Shown one piece after another: positions 19,816 through 28,851 of a stretch of DNA of 64,000 bases. The position numbers were made by a program, and so were the translations under genes. Where the stretch lies: positions 62,001-126,000 of the forward strand of contig JAOAKA010000002.1 in the NCBI GenBank assembly GCA_026413885.1, in the 5' to 3' direction. The notes under the pieces are model-generated. The model had not been told where the DNA came from. It did not search any database and saw nothing but the letters and a program-made list of their open reading frames with translations. This stretch comes from Sulfolobales archaeon. GTDB taxonomy: Archaea; Thermoproteota; Thermoprotei_A; Sulfolobales; NBVN01. Position 1 is the first letter of the stretch. Each line of letters begins with the position of its first letter.

Positions 19816-21571
19816 ACCTAAATATAGACTTTCTGAGACCTATACAGCTCTATCACTAATACTCTTCGAACGAGTAGCTAGAAAGATGGCGGGAACCTTC
19901 CAGCTAGATGCAGTCTTTAAGAGAGCAGCTATAAACTCGCATCCAGTGGCTTATTCTGCTAGAATAGTCCTTAATACTACCGCAGCTATAGCTATTGTTA
20001 CCGTTCCTCTCGTAGCTGCAGCTTTAACTATAAACTTACCTATGGTTGTGAAGGTTGTAATCGCTTTAGTAGCGGCTATAGTCCCACTACTTGTTCTCGC
20101 ATTCGGCTTTGCTTACCCCTACATAAAAGTGTCCTCTAGAAATACAGCTGTAGCAAACGAACTACCTTTCTTCTTAGTATATGCTGCGACATTGTTTAGA
20201 GGTGGTGTTAGCTTAGAGAGAGTTGTGGAGAGAGTTTCAGAACTTAAACTATTCACCGGTATGAGGGCTGAAGCTCAGAGAATTCTAGCTAGATATAGGT
20301 TCTTCGGCGAAGACCCAATTACAGCACTAGAAAAAATAGCGATAGACCATCCGAATAGTAGATTTAGAGATGTTATACTGGGCTATACTACGACTCTGAG
20401 AACAGGTGGCGACGTTCTTCACTATCTCCAAATTAGAACAGAGGAAATACTCAATAATAGAATGAACGATATTAGGGCCTTAGTATCTAGACTGGCTTCA
20501 TATCTAGAAGCTTATGTAGTATTTGGTGTAATAGTATCGCTAACAGTCTTCGTTCTATTTGCTTCTATGGGTGCTGTAGGTCTCGCTGCTGGTGGGTCGG
20601 CGGGAATAGTTCTTCCAGTTGGTACAACGTTAGACCCAATGCTACCGACCATCTACAACTTTGTTGTTGTTCCGGCCATAGGCACGCTTGTCTTATTTGC
20701 TATACATAGTACAATACCTAAATCGCAGATCAGTGTGAGAGAACCTCTGCTAGTTCTATTAATATCACTACCGATAGGAGCTATAATTGGAGTTATTACC
20801 GCATTAACTCTATCTCCAAGACTGCTAGGAGGTGTGAAGGGTGGAATAGATCTATTTGCTTTATTAGTAGGGTTAGCTGCCTTCACTATAGCTGCATTCA
20901 TTCCTCCAGCTGTAGATTACTATAGAATATCGAGGAAACAGAAAGGTTTAGTGAGGAATACAGCATCTTTTCTAAGAGATTTTAGTGAAACACGTAAAAC
21001 CGGTTTAAGTCCTGAGAGATGTATAATAAATCTCTCTACGAGACCTTACGGTGCTCTATCTTATGCTGTAAGAAAAGCTGCGGCAGCTCTATATTCCGGA
21101 ATACCAGTTGAGGTCGCTGTAAGAAAAGCCTTAAGAGGTGTTCTAGATTGGTTTACACTCGTAGTTTTTAGATTTCTAGTGGACTCTATATCTGTTGGAG
21201 GAGGGTCTCCAGAGATCATAGACTCTCTAGCGAGATTTACAACAGTTCTCTCAGAATCTGAGATAGAGTTAAAGAGAAGATTGAAAGCCTACGTAATTTT
21301 ACCCTACTTCGGATCGGTACTACTAGCATCTTCTCCAGTTATAATACTCTGGATGCTTACATCGTTTGCTGGAACTGTGCAGCCGGCTGGGCTGATCCCC
21401 CTCATAACCTCTCTCGCAATAGGTTCCTACATAAACTCCTTAATTATGGGTCTGATAGCTGGAGTTACCTCTGAGCAAACTATTTACGCTGGCTTTAGAC
21501 ATATAGTAGTCATGTGTTTGCTATCTATATCAGCAGTTATAGTAACACTCTACACGATAGGGGTGAGTTAA
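19751..21571 (+). CDS. archaeal type IV pilus assembly membrane protein (TadC/GspF/FlaJ-like, duplicated T2SSF domain)
   Basis: Two T2SSF-like TM modules (LPFFLVYAATLFRGGVSLERVVERV and related C-terminal half); directly follows the ATPase. Likely start is a TTG near 19796, not 19751. Confidence 0.85.
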   Translation: MFITTTTNQLRCLKKLALKRSRPKYRLSETYTALSLILFERVARKMAGTFQLDAVFKRAAINSHPVAYSARIVLNTTAAIAIVTVPLVAAALTINLPMVVKVVIALVAAIVPLLVLAFGFAYPYIKVSSRNTAVANELPFFLVYAATLFRGGVSLERVVERVSELKLFTGMRAEAQRILARYRFFGEDPITALEKIAIDHPNSRFRDVILGYTTTLRTGGDVLHYLQIRTEEILNNRMNDIRALVSRLASYLEAYVVFGVIVSLTVFVLFASMGAVGLAAGGSAGIVLPVGTTLDPMLPTIYNFVVVPAIGTLVLFAIHSTIPKSQISVREPLLVLLISLPIGAIIGVITALTLSPRLLGGVKGGIDLFALLVGLAAFTIAAFIPPAVDYYRISRKQKGLVRNTASFLRDFSETRKTGLSPERCIINLSTRPYGALSYAVRKAAAALYSGIPVEVAVRKALRGVLDWFTLVVFRFLVDSISVGGGSPEIIDSLARFTTVLSESEIELKRRLKAYVILPYFGSVLLASSPVIILWMLTSFAGTVQPAGLIPLITSLAIGSYINSLIMGLIAGVTSEQTIYAGFRHIVVMCLLSISAVIVTLYTIGVS

Positions 21572-21572
21572 G

Positions 21573-22082
21573 ATGGTCGGTAAGAATTCCTCCAGGAGGG
21601 TTAGATCCGGCATCTATCCACTAACCGTAAAACTCGTGCTAGTAGCTGTCGCCCTAGCTATATCTATAGCTATAGCTAGCTATGTATTCAGTCTGATTAT
21701 TTCAACTCGAGAGTACTTCGAACTTAAGCCGATGCTCTACGTTACTCAGGCTGGTATAGAGCCGGCACCAGTTCTCACGATATATACTTTAAATGATGGT
21801 GCTAAATCTGAAATCTTGCTTAAAGTCGAGATTATAACAGGTGCTGGTAACTATATCTGTAATGTAGAAACCCCGATAGAAGCCGGGTTTAGAGGCTACA
21901 TAATACTAATTCCAAGGTTATATCAAGGACCTCTACAAAGAAGTGAACGCGATAAAGTAGTTGAGTGTGATTGGAATGTATATGGAAGTCCCCAAATTAC
22001 AGAAGGGAATTTCTATGTAGTGAAACTCTATACGGCTCGACATGGAGTCTTAACATTAAATATTTTATGTCAGAAAACCTAG
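21573..22082 (+). CDS. type IV pilin-like/minor pilin protein
   Basis: Basic N-terminus then SRRVRSG|IYPLTVKLVLVAVALAISIAIASYVF (class III signal-like), beta-rich remainder; adjacent to pilus ATPase and platform genes. Confidence 0.6.
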   Translation: MVGKNSSRRVRSGIYPLTVKLVLVAVALAISIAIASYVFSLIISTREYFELKPMLYVTQAGIEPAPVLTIYTLNDGAKSEILLKVEIITGAGNYICNVETPIEAGFRGYIILIPRLYQGPLQRSERDKVVECDWNVYGSPQITEGNFYVVKLYTARHGVLTLNILCQKT

Positions 22083-22280
22083 AACCTACACTAGTTTGAA
22101 TCAGCTAAGAGGAGACACCTTAGAAAGCGCTTTAGCCGGCAAACAATCAATTTCAAGCACTAGATGTACATCTCACACATAAACATCTCTTCTAGCAACT
22201 TCAAACACTATGTAATTACATCAAGTAGCTCTATCAAGTGTCGACGGTATTATAAGTTTCAGCCACTAGATTAATGTGGT

Positions 22281-23306
22281 GTGTTGATGAGCTCTAGAAG
22301 CGTGTCAGTAGAGATTCTATGGGCCGAGAAGTATAGACCTAAATCTCTACGGGAAGTAGTAGATCAAGAAGACGTAGTTAAGAGACTTCAAGTATTTACT
22401 AAAGAGAGAAATATGCCTCACTTGCTCTTCGCTGGTCCTCCGGGGACAGGTAAGACTACAACTGCGCACGCACTAGCTCACGATCTCTACGGTGAAGACT
22501 ACAGATTGTATATGCTAGAACTTAATGCTTCTGATGAGCGAGGTATCGAAGTAGTGAGGACTAAAGTAAAGGAATTCGCTAGAAGTAAGCTACCGGTCGA
22601 TGTACCGTTTAAGATAGTGCTACTTGATGAAGCAGACAATATGACAGCAGACGCACAGCAAGCACTTAGAAGACTAATGGAGATGTATGTAGATGTAACT
22701 AGGTTCATACTGATAGCTAACTATCCGAGCAAGATCATAGAGCCTCTTCAATCGAGATGTGCTGTATTTAGGTTTACCTCTCTCAGAAGAGAAGATGTTA
22801 TAGCTAGGCTAAAGTGGATATGCGCTCAAGAAAGAGTAGCTTGTGACGACCGCGGTTTGGAGTCTATCCACGAAGTCTCCGGAGGAGATATGAGAAGAGC
22901 TATCAACATACTTCAAGCAGCTGCCGCTCTTGGTGAAGTAAATACATCGAATGTATATAAAGTAGTTGGACTAGCAACTCCAGCTGAAGTAAAAGCTCTA
23001 CTGAAGACAGCTCTCTTCGAAGGAGACTTCCTCAAGTCTAGAGAAGCTCTCAGAAAACTCATGATCACCTACGGACTTTCCGGTGTAGATATAGTGAAGC
23101 AGATACATAGAGAAATATTTAGCTCTGAGATCACGGTCCCGGAAGACCTAAGAGTAGAGATAGCAGACTATCTCGGAGAGATTCAATATAGACTTGTTGA
23201 AGGAGCTGATGACGAAATCCAGCTGAGTGCTCTTCTAGCTAAACTCGTTCTTTTAGGTAGGTCTCTGCGGCAGCAGCCTCAGCCCTCTAAACCAGTAAAG
23301 CGGTGA
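22281..23306 (+). CDS. rfcS: replication factor C small subunit
   Basis: WAEKYRPKSLREVVDQE, GPPGTGKTTTAHALA, VLLDEADNMTADAQQALRRLME. Confidence 0.97.
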   Translation: MLMSSRSVSVEILWAEKYRPKSLREVVDQEDVVKRLQVFTKERNMPHLLFAGPPGTGKTTTAHALAHDLYGEDYRLYMLELNASDERGIEVVRTKVKEFARSKLPVDVPFKIVLLDEADNMTADAQQALRRLMEMYVDVTRFILIANYPSKIIEPLQSRCAVFRFTSLRREDVIARLKWICAQERVACDDRGLESIHEVSGGDMRRAINILQAAAALGEVNTSNVYKVVGLATPAEVKALLKTALFEGDFLKSREALRKLMITYGLSGVDIVKQIHREIFSSEITVPEDLRVEIADYLGEIQYRLVEGADDEIQLSALLAKLVLLGRSLRQQPQPSKPVKR

Positions 23307-23310
23307 AGAA

Positions 23311-24732
23311 ATGCTGTTCTCTAGAAAGATTCCGTGGGTAGTTAAGTATAGACCGAAGAAAATTGATGAAATAGTTAACCAGGAAAAAGCTAAGAAGTTA
23401 TTTATTGAGTGGATAGATACCTGGGTAAGTAAGAAACCTGAGAAGAAGAGTGCTCTCCTCTACGGTCCTCCGGGATCTGGAAAAAACTCTCTAGTAGAAG
23501 CAGTAGCTAGAGAAAGAGGATTCGAGCTTCTAGAAATGAATGCTAGTGACTATAGGAGAGCTTCAGATATAGAGAGAATAGCTAAGACTTCATCTAGAGT
23601 GAGAAGCTTAACAAATACTCGCGGAAAGATAGTGCTCCTAGATGAAGTGGACGGTATATCGGATGCAGCTGATCTGGGTGCGCTTGAAGCTATACTAAAA
23701 TTGGTCGAGAATACTCAATATCCAGTGGTGTTGATAGCTAACAACCCTTGGAGTCCTAAACTTTGGGAGCTAAGAAATAGATGTTTGATGATAGAGTTCA
23801 GGAGGTTAACTAAAACAGACGTAAAGAAGGTTCTTCGCAGTATATGCGCAAGTGAGAAACTAGTGTGTGATGATGATGCTGTAGACTACATAGCTGAGAG
23901 GTCTGAGGGAGATCTTAGGTCTGCTATAAATGACTTAGAGGCTGTTGGTGAAGGTTTTGGTAGAGTTACTCTCTCAGCTGCTAGGGCTTTACTGAGAGCT
24001 AGAGATAGAGACTTAGAGACCTTTAATGTAGTTAGGAAGATACTGGTGTCTAGGTATGCTTGGCAGGCGAAAGAAGCTTCCACACAAACAGATTTAGCTC
24101 CGAACGAGTTGATTGGGTGGATTCATGAAAACCTACCTAAGCAGGCTCAAGATCCTGAAGACCTTTGGAGAGCTTATGAAGCTCTATCGAGAGCTGATGT
24201 ATACTTCTCTCGAATATTCAAGAGCGGCAACTGGGATCTACTAGCTTACGCGGTCGATATGATGACGGCCGGTGTCGCTCTATCTATTAAGAATGAGCAA
24301 CATAAATTCAAGTGGGTTAGCTACTCACCTCCGGAAACTAGAAGACTCGCAGCTGAAGCTAAGGAAGCTAATCGAGTGAGAGAGGACTTAGCAAAAATAG
24401 TAGCAACACACCTGAAGTGCTCTACATCAACAGTAAAATCAGATGTCATACCTCTGTTGAAGGTGATTTTCGATAATAACCCCGAGTATGCTGCTAAGCT
24501 GGCTCTAGGATTAAACTTGAGTGACTCTATGATCATCTATCTCTCTGAGAATATGGGAAGTCAAATCGTGAAGCATATCGAGAAATTGAGGCAGGAAATA
24601 AGACAAGAAGCTAGAAAAACAATGTTTGAGCAGAAGAAGTCGAGAGTTTCTAGTAGTACAGCTATAGCTAAACAGAGTGAGAAGAAAGAAGAGAAGAACT
24701 CTAAGGGATTAGAGAACTTCCTTAAGAAGTGA
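23311..24732 (+). CDS. rfcL: replication factor C large subunit
   Basis: WVVKYRPKKIDEIVNQEKAKK, GPPGSGKNSLVEAVA, IVLLDEVDGI, lysine-rich C-terminus; follows rfcS. Confidence 0.94.
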   Translation: MLFSRKIPWVVKYRPKKIDEIVNQEKAKKLFIEWIDTWVSKKPEKKSALLYGPPGSGKNSLVEAVARERGFELLEMNASDYRRASDIERIAKTSSRVRSLTNTRGKIVLLDEVDGISDAADLGALEAILKLVENTQYPVVLIANNPWSPKLWELRNRCLMIEFRRLTKTDVKKVLRSICASEKLVCDDDAVDYIAERSEGDLRSAINDLEAVGEGFGRVTLSAARALLRARDRDLETFNVVRKILVSRYAWQAKEASTQTDLAPNELIGWIHENLPKQAQDPEDLWRAYEALSRADVYFSRIFKSGNWDLLAYAVDMMTAGVALSIKNEQHKFKWVSYSPPETRRLAAEAKEANRVREDLAKIVATHLKCSTSTVKSDVIPLLKVIFDNNPEYAAKLALGLNLSDSMIIYLSENMGSQIVKHIEKLRQEIRQEARKTMFEQKKSRVSSSTAIAKQSEKKEEKNSKGLENFLKK

Positions 24733-24997
24733 ATAGATCTCTTATAGCTCTGGCCACAGGATTCGCATAGTTGAGTCTATACACTCTAATCCTCCCCAGG
24801 ACTAATTCGTAAACTACGTTTCGCTTCACAAGGTAGTCAAGGTTTTCTTTAACTATTCTGTAGTTTAACCTAGTTCCTCTCACAATCGCAGATATATTAA
24901 GAGATTCTTTCTCTACTAGCAGCTTCAGTATTTTAACCCTAACTTTACTAGATATTATTTCAGCAACTATATTCCCTATGTTACTCACCGATTTCAC
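24722..24997 (-). CDS. winged-helix DNA-binding protein (ArsR-like), 91 aa
   Basis: SSKVRVKILKLLVEKESLNISAIVRGTRLNYRIVKENLDYLVKRNVVYEL wHTH pattern. Confidence 0.7.
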   Translation of the reverse strand: MKSVSNIGNIVAEIISSKVRVKILKLLVEKESLNISAIVRGTRLNYRIVKENLDYLVKRNVVYELVLGRIRVYRLNYANPVARAIRDLFTS

Positions 24998-26267
24998 GCC
25001 TCATAGCTATAGCTCTATCTAAAGCATTCAGTAAGCTATTTAGAGGTGCCGCACCAAAGCTGACGTAGCTACTCCTCCCTCTTCTTCCCTTAAGGGTCTT
25101 TCTAGTCATAATTACACCGCGACTAGCTAGCTCAGTTACGTAGTAATAGATCTGGGTATGTTTTCTAGGTTCTAAACCTGTGTCCTGACATAGCCTCCTG
25201 TAGACTTCTTCAACACGTCCTATACTTACGTAGCTACTACCTGTTTCTTTAAGTCCTATAGCTATAGATTTAAGTATGAGCAGCTGATGGAGATTTAAGT
25301 AGTTTAGAGAGTCTAATACGTGTATGAGGTCTAGGTCTTCTCTAGCAGATACAGCTCGAACGTGATCTATGAGGACTCTCGATGCTCTACCTTCTTCAAT
25401 CTCCCTCTCCGCTAGCTTTCCAGCTGAGTAGAGTATTGCTAGAGCTTTTCTAGCGTTACCATCACCACCAGTATCGTAGCCGATTAGATTCGCTATATAC
25501 TCAAATACATCACTCCCGACGACACCTGGATAGAAAGCTTCTTCAGCTCTATAATTAAGTATATCGTAGAGTTCTCTAGATCTGTAGGGATTGAAAACTA
25601 TGGTGTTTCTCATCATGTAGCTACCGGAGATCTCGTCTAGAACTCTAACTATATCGCTGAGCCTCATTCTACTCACATATATGAAATTCAGCCTCATCAC
25701 ATCTGAGTGAAAGATATCGTAAAATCTAACCAGAGAGTACCTATCTCCACTCTCGAAATTAAGTAGAACAGAATCGAATTCATCGAGAGTAACTACAGCG
25801 TAGAGGTCCTCTATATCCATCTCCCTCAAAAGTACTTGAACGAACTCTGAAAAACCAAGTCCTCTGTCGGGTACTTTAAGACCTAGTTGATTCTTTACCT
25901 CTCTAAAAACTGAGAGTGCTGATTTAGTGCTAGCACAATTAACGTGAACATACTTGAGTTTTACGCCTCTCTCACCCGCTAATCTACTAATAACTTTACC
26001 GAACGATATAGCTGTTGCTGTTTTACCAGTCCCGAGAGAACCATATAGAACTACACGAGCTGATGACGAACCGGGTGATACGATAACGTGTTTAAACATC
26101 TTAGTTAACTGCTTAAATTGCTCTTCTCTGTGGGGTAAAACCTCTGGGACATACTCTGGATAGAGCTTCGTTTCGTCGAGGAAAACCCCCGGTTTCTTAA
26201 TAATGCTTTCAGCTATCTCTCTAAGATTAAGCATACTTTCACTTATCACTCGAATACTTACACCCAA
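24981..26267 (-). CDS. cdc6: Orc1/Cdc6 family replication initiator
   Basis: LPHREEQFKQL, GSLGTGKTATAISFGKVI, AVVTLDEFDSV, GDGNARKALAILYSAGKLAERE, C-terminal wHTH. Confidence 0.9.
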   Translation of the reverse strand: MGVSIRVISESMLNLREIAESIIKKPGVFLDETKLYPEYVPEVLPHREEQFKQLTKMFKHVIVSPGSSSARVVLYGSLGTGKTATAISFGKVISRLAGERGVKLKYVHVNCASTKSALSVFREVKNQLGLKVPDRGLGFSEFVQVLLREMDIEDLYAVVTLDEFDSVLLNFESGDRYSLVRFYDIFHSDVMRLNFIYVSRMRLSDIVRVLDEISGSYMMRNTIVFNPYRSRELYDILNYRAEEAFYPGVVGSDVFEYIANLIGYDTGGDGNARKALAILYSAGKLAEREIEEGRASRVLIDHVRAVSAREDLDLIHVLDSLNYLNLHQLLILKSIAIGLKETGSSYVSIGRVEEVYRRLCQDTGLEPRKHTQIYYYVTELASRGVIMTRKTLKGRRGRSSYVSFGAAPLNSLLNALDRAIAMRREIGE

Positions 26268-26292
26268 TTAAATAAAAACACATAAGCGGTTG

Positions 26293-27021
26293 CTATCTAG
26301 AGATTTCTTCGTACCGCCTCTTTTTTTCTTCATATTCTTCTCTCTTCATAACTGGTCTAGCTGGAACTCCCGCAACAACTACTTCAGATTCAACATCTCT
26401 CGTGACTACAGCTCCAGCAGCTACAACAGCACTTCTCCCAACTCTAACTCCCGCTACTATAGTTGAGTTAGCACCAATTACAGCGTCATCTTCTATGACT
26501 GTTTCAACTATTTTCCTACTTGGAGGGTACTTATCGTTCGTTATAACAGCTCTCGGTCCTATAAAGACTCTGCGACCTATAACGGTTGCAATAGGTATGT
26601 ACACACCTGACTGTATATTACTATCATCTCCAATAACCGTATATCCATCGATTATAGTGCTGGTTCCGATTTTAACTCCTTTACCTATTACAGTTTTCTC
26701 TCTTACGAGTACATTGTGACCGAGCTCAACACCATCTAGTAACTCTACGTCTTCGTAGACTACACAGTGAGATCTCACAATAACTCCAGAACCTAGTTTA
26801 GCACCAGAGCTAAGCCCATCTACTTTCTCTAGGTCCGGTTCTCTCAAGATTTCAATTAACTTCTTCCTCGTGGGAAACCCTACGAATACGTAGCTAAATA
26901 AGGCAGAATCAGACCCTATTGACGTGGGACCGAATACAACTACGGGGGGAACTACGAAGACGCTGGAATCAAGCGCAGCCTTCTTTGAGATGTAGCCTGT
27001 ACTTATATTCAAACTAGACAC
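26293..27021 (-). CDS. left-handed beta-helix (hexapeptide repeat) acyltransferase
   Basis: Many [LIV]GxxxxI repeats; VIEDDAVIGANSTIVAGVRVGRSAVVAAGAVVTRDV. Confidence 0.88.
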   Translation of the reverse strand: MSSLNISTGYISKKAALDSSVFVVPPVVVFGPTSIGSDSALFSYVFVGFPTRKKLIEILREPDLEKVDGLSSGAKLGSGVIVRSHCVVYEDVELLDGVELGHNVLVREKTVIGKGVKIGTSTIIDGYTVIGDDSNIQSGVYIPIATVIGRRVFIGPRAVITNDKYPPSRKIVETVIEDDAVIGANSTIVAGVRVGRSAVVAAGAVVTRDVESEVVVAGVPARPVMKREEYEEKKRRYEEISR

Positions 27022-27072
27022 CGAGGTTGCATCAGTTCGTTACGTTATTTAAACTCTTGAAAGTGTGGGTGT

Positions 27073-27342
27073 GTGTTTGTGGACTTAGTCGAACTTGTTA
27101 GAGGGATGACAATTATAGTTATGAGTGTAGCATGGTTTGTTTTTCTAGTTTCGTGGGCTATCGGTTGGGCGTTAAAAGGCTCGCCAATACCGTTTAGAAG
27201 TATGAAGAGAACTGGGCAGAGTCTGATTGAAGACTCTATTCTCGCAGCATTCTGGCTTGCTATGGGGACAACAATATTTGCTTTGATTTCCTACATAACT
27301 TCTTCGATATCTCTACCAATGCCGCCGCCGCCTACCCCCTAG
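27073..27342 (+). CDS. two-TM small membrane protein, candidate CedA1-like DNA-import pilin
   Basis: Two hydrophobic helices separated by a short basic loop (KGSPIPFRSMKRTGQSLIEDS); cassette context. The CedA1 identity is inferred. Confidence 0.5.
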   Translation: MFVDLVELVRGMTIIVMSVAWFVFLVSWAIGWALKGSPIPFRSMKRTGQSLIEDSILAAFWLAMGTTIFALISYITSSISLPMPPPPTP

Positions 27343-27355
27343 TGAGTGTTCTAAT

Positions 27356-28699
27356 ATGGAGCTTCTCTCAATAGCATACACTCTATCTCTACTAACCTAC
27401 AGTCTAGGCGCTGTACTCTACGGTTCTCCTATCCCTCTTAAGTCTGTGAAGAGGTGGGGCATTCTAATGATGTACGATAGTCTAGCGTCTGCCGTATTGA
27501 TATCTATTTATAGTTTAATACTGAAGTTAGGAGACTACCTTCTCGAAGTTCTAGGTGTTAGCTGGCCCTACTTTACGGCTTGGTTAACCGGGAGAACGGC
27601 CTCACTTGTAACATCTTATCTAGCTCTACAGTCTATAGCTACAGCATTGAGAGCTTCTGGAGCAGATGTCCTACTGGAGCTAGTAAAGCACATCAGTAGC
27701 CTTATAGCGACATCTCTCACAGCTATAAAGATGATATACATAATATCTGCTGTAGTCTACACTCTGAGAGATAAGATTCTCGCACTTGGAGTACTACTCT
27801 ACTCTACACCTCTGAGAATCGGGAAGAGTGTGGGAGCAGCAATGATAGCCATCTCTATAGTCTACTACGTAGGCCTACCTCTAATGCCTTCATTTGCGTA
27901 CATCTTTGAAACACCAACACCTTTAATGACTAATGATAAGTACGGTAGTTTAGACGGTGTTGTTACAGATATTTTGGGAAAGCCTATTCCATATCCCGTC
28001 GTAAGACTCTACAAGAACTCTAGAACTCCCGTAGCCGTAACTGTAGGGGATGAAGAAGGTAGATTCCACATAGGTCCTCCCCAAAGTCTAGTGCAGAGAG
28101 GTGAGATATTCGAGTTTGAAGTAGTGTTTATGGGGTATAAGGTCAGACCTGAACCACATCGAGTTGAAGTTCCCTGGTCTGGTGAACTGAGAGTGTACAG
28201 TATACTGTATCTAGGGGAGGGACTGGCCTTAATGCTCGTAGGAATCTTCGAGTTATCTATCTCCAGTAATACCAATATACCAGAGCAAATAGAGCTCAGC
28301 CTCAACGTAGTTGGTAGTGAAGTCACACTGAGCTTCCTCAGACTAAGCTCTGTAAATGTTAGCGAGATATCTATAAATACTGAAGGAGTTAGCTGCCGCT
28401 GGGACTCATTTAGCTGGAATGAGCTAGAGATCGAAGAGTGCCGTATGCAGTTAAATACGGGAGCGTACATAATCAGGGTCGCGTACACTGGAGCTAGCTA
28501 CCTTAGACCACATATTGACGAGAAGAACTACATTAACATATCAGACATAGCTGATTACCTTGGTTTAGTTCAGACCGTAGCTGTATCCTATCTTTACTCC
28601 TACCTCCTCCTTCCATCAACATATTTAATCGCTCTCTCTACAGCTTCCTTCGCTTTATCGAGATTTATAGGAGGTGGTCTTAGATTAAGAATAGTGTGA
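27356..28699 (+). CDS. polytopic membrane protein with extracytoplasmic beta domain, candidate CedA/VirB6-like
   Basis: N-terminal TM bundle, beta domain (GVVTDILGKPIPYPVVRLYKN..GDEEGRFHIGPP), C-terminal TM; GSPIPLKSVKRWG motif shared with the preceding small protein. Confidence 0.5.
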   Translation: MELLSIAYTLSLLTYSLGAVLYGSPIPLKSVKRWGILMMYDSLASAVLISIYSLILKLGDYLLEVLGVSWPYFTAWLTGRTASLVTSYLALQSIATALRASGADVLLELVKHISSLIATSLTAIKMIYIISAVVYTLRDKILALGVLLYSTPLRIGKSVGAAMIAISIVYYVGLPLMPSFAYIFETPTPLMTNDKYGSLDGVVTDILGKPIPYPVVRLYKNSRTPVAVTVGDEEGRFHIGPPQSLVQRGEIFEFEVVFMGYKVRPEPHRVEVPWSGELRVYSILYLGEGLALMLVGIFELSISSNTNIPEQIELSLNVVGSEVTLSFLRLSSVNVSEISINTEGVSCRWDSFSWNELEIEECRMQLNTGAYIIRVAYTGASYLRPHIDEKNYINISDIADYLGLVQTVAVSYLYSYLLLPSTYLIALSTASFALSRFIGGGLRLRIV

Positions 28700-28851
28700 G
28701 AAACTACTTAAGGTATCTAGCTGTGAGTTTTCTAATGATTCTAGGCTTTCTACTCACTCTATCTTCAGATTGGACTCTGAGAGTTCTGCAGATATTTTCA
28801 CTAGTAGTATCGGTAGCTATTCTATGGGCTCTCTCCTCTAGAGGTCTTTAA
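28696..28851 (+). CDS. 51-aa two-TM protein, candidate CedA2-like (not in supplied ORF track)
   Basis: GTG start overlapping the upstream stop (GTGTGA): VRNYLRYLAVSFLMILGFLLTLSSDWTLRVLQIFSLVVSVAILWALSSRGL*. Confidence 0.55.
   Translation: MRNYLRYLAVSFLMILGFLLTLSSDWTLRVLQIFSLVVSVAILWALSSRGL

Noticed and set aside
28009-28488. Antisense ORFs inside larger genes (e.g. 28009..28488 -, 12511..13011 +, 32900..33340 +)
   Set aside because: Shadow frames of well-supported genes on the other strand; low-complexity Ser/Thr/Pro-rich translations.
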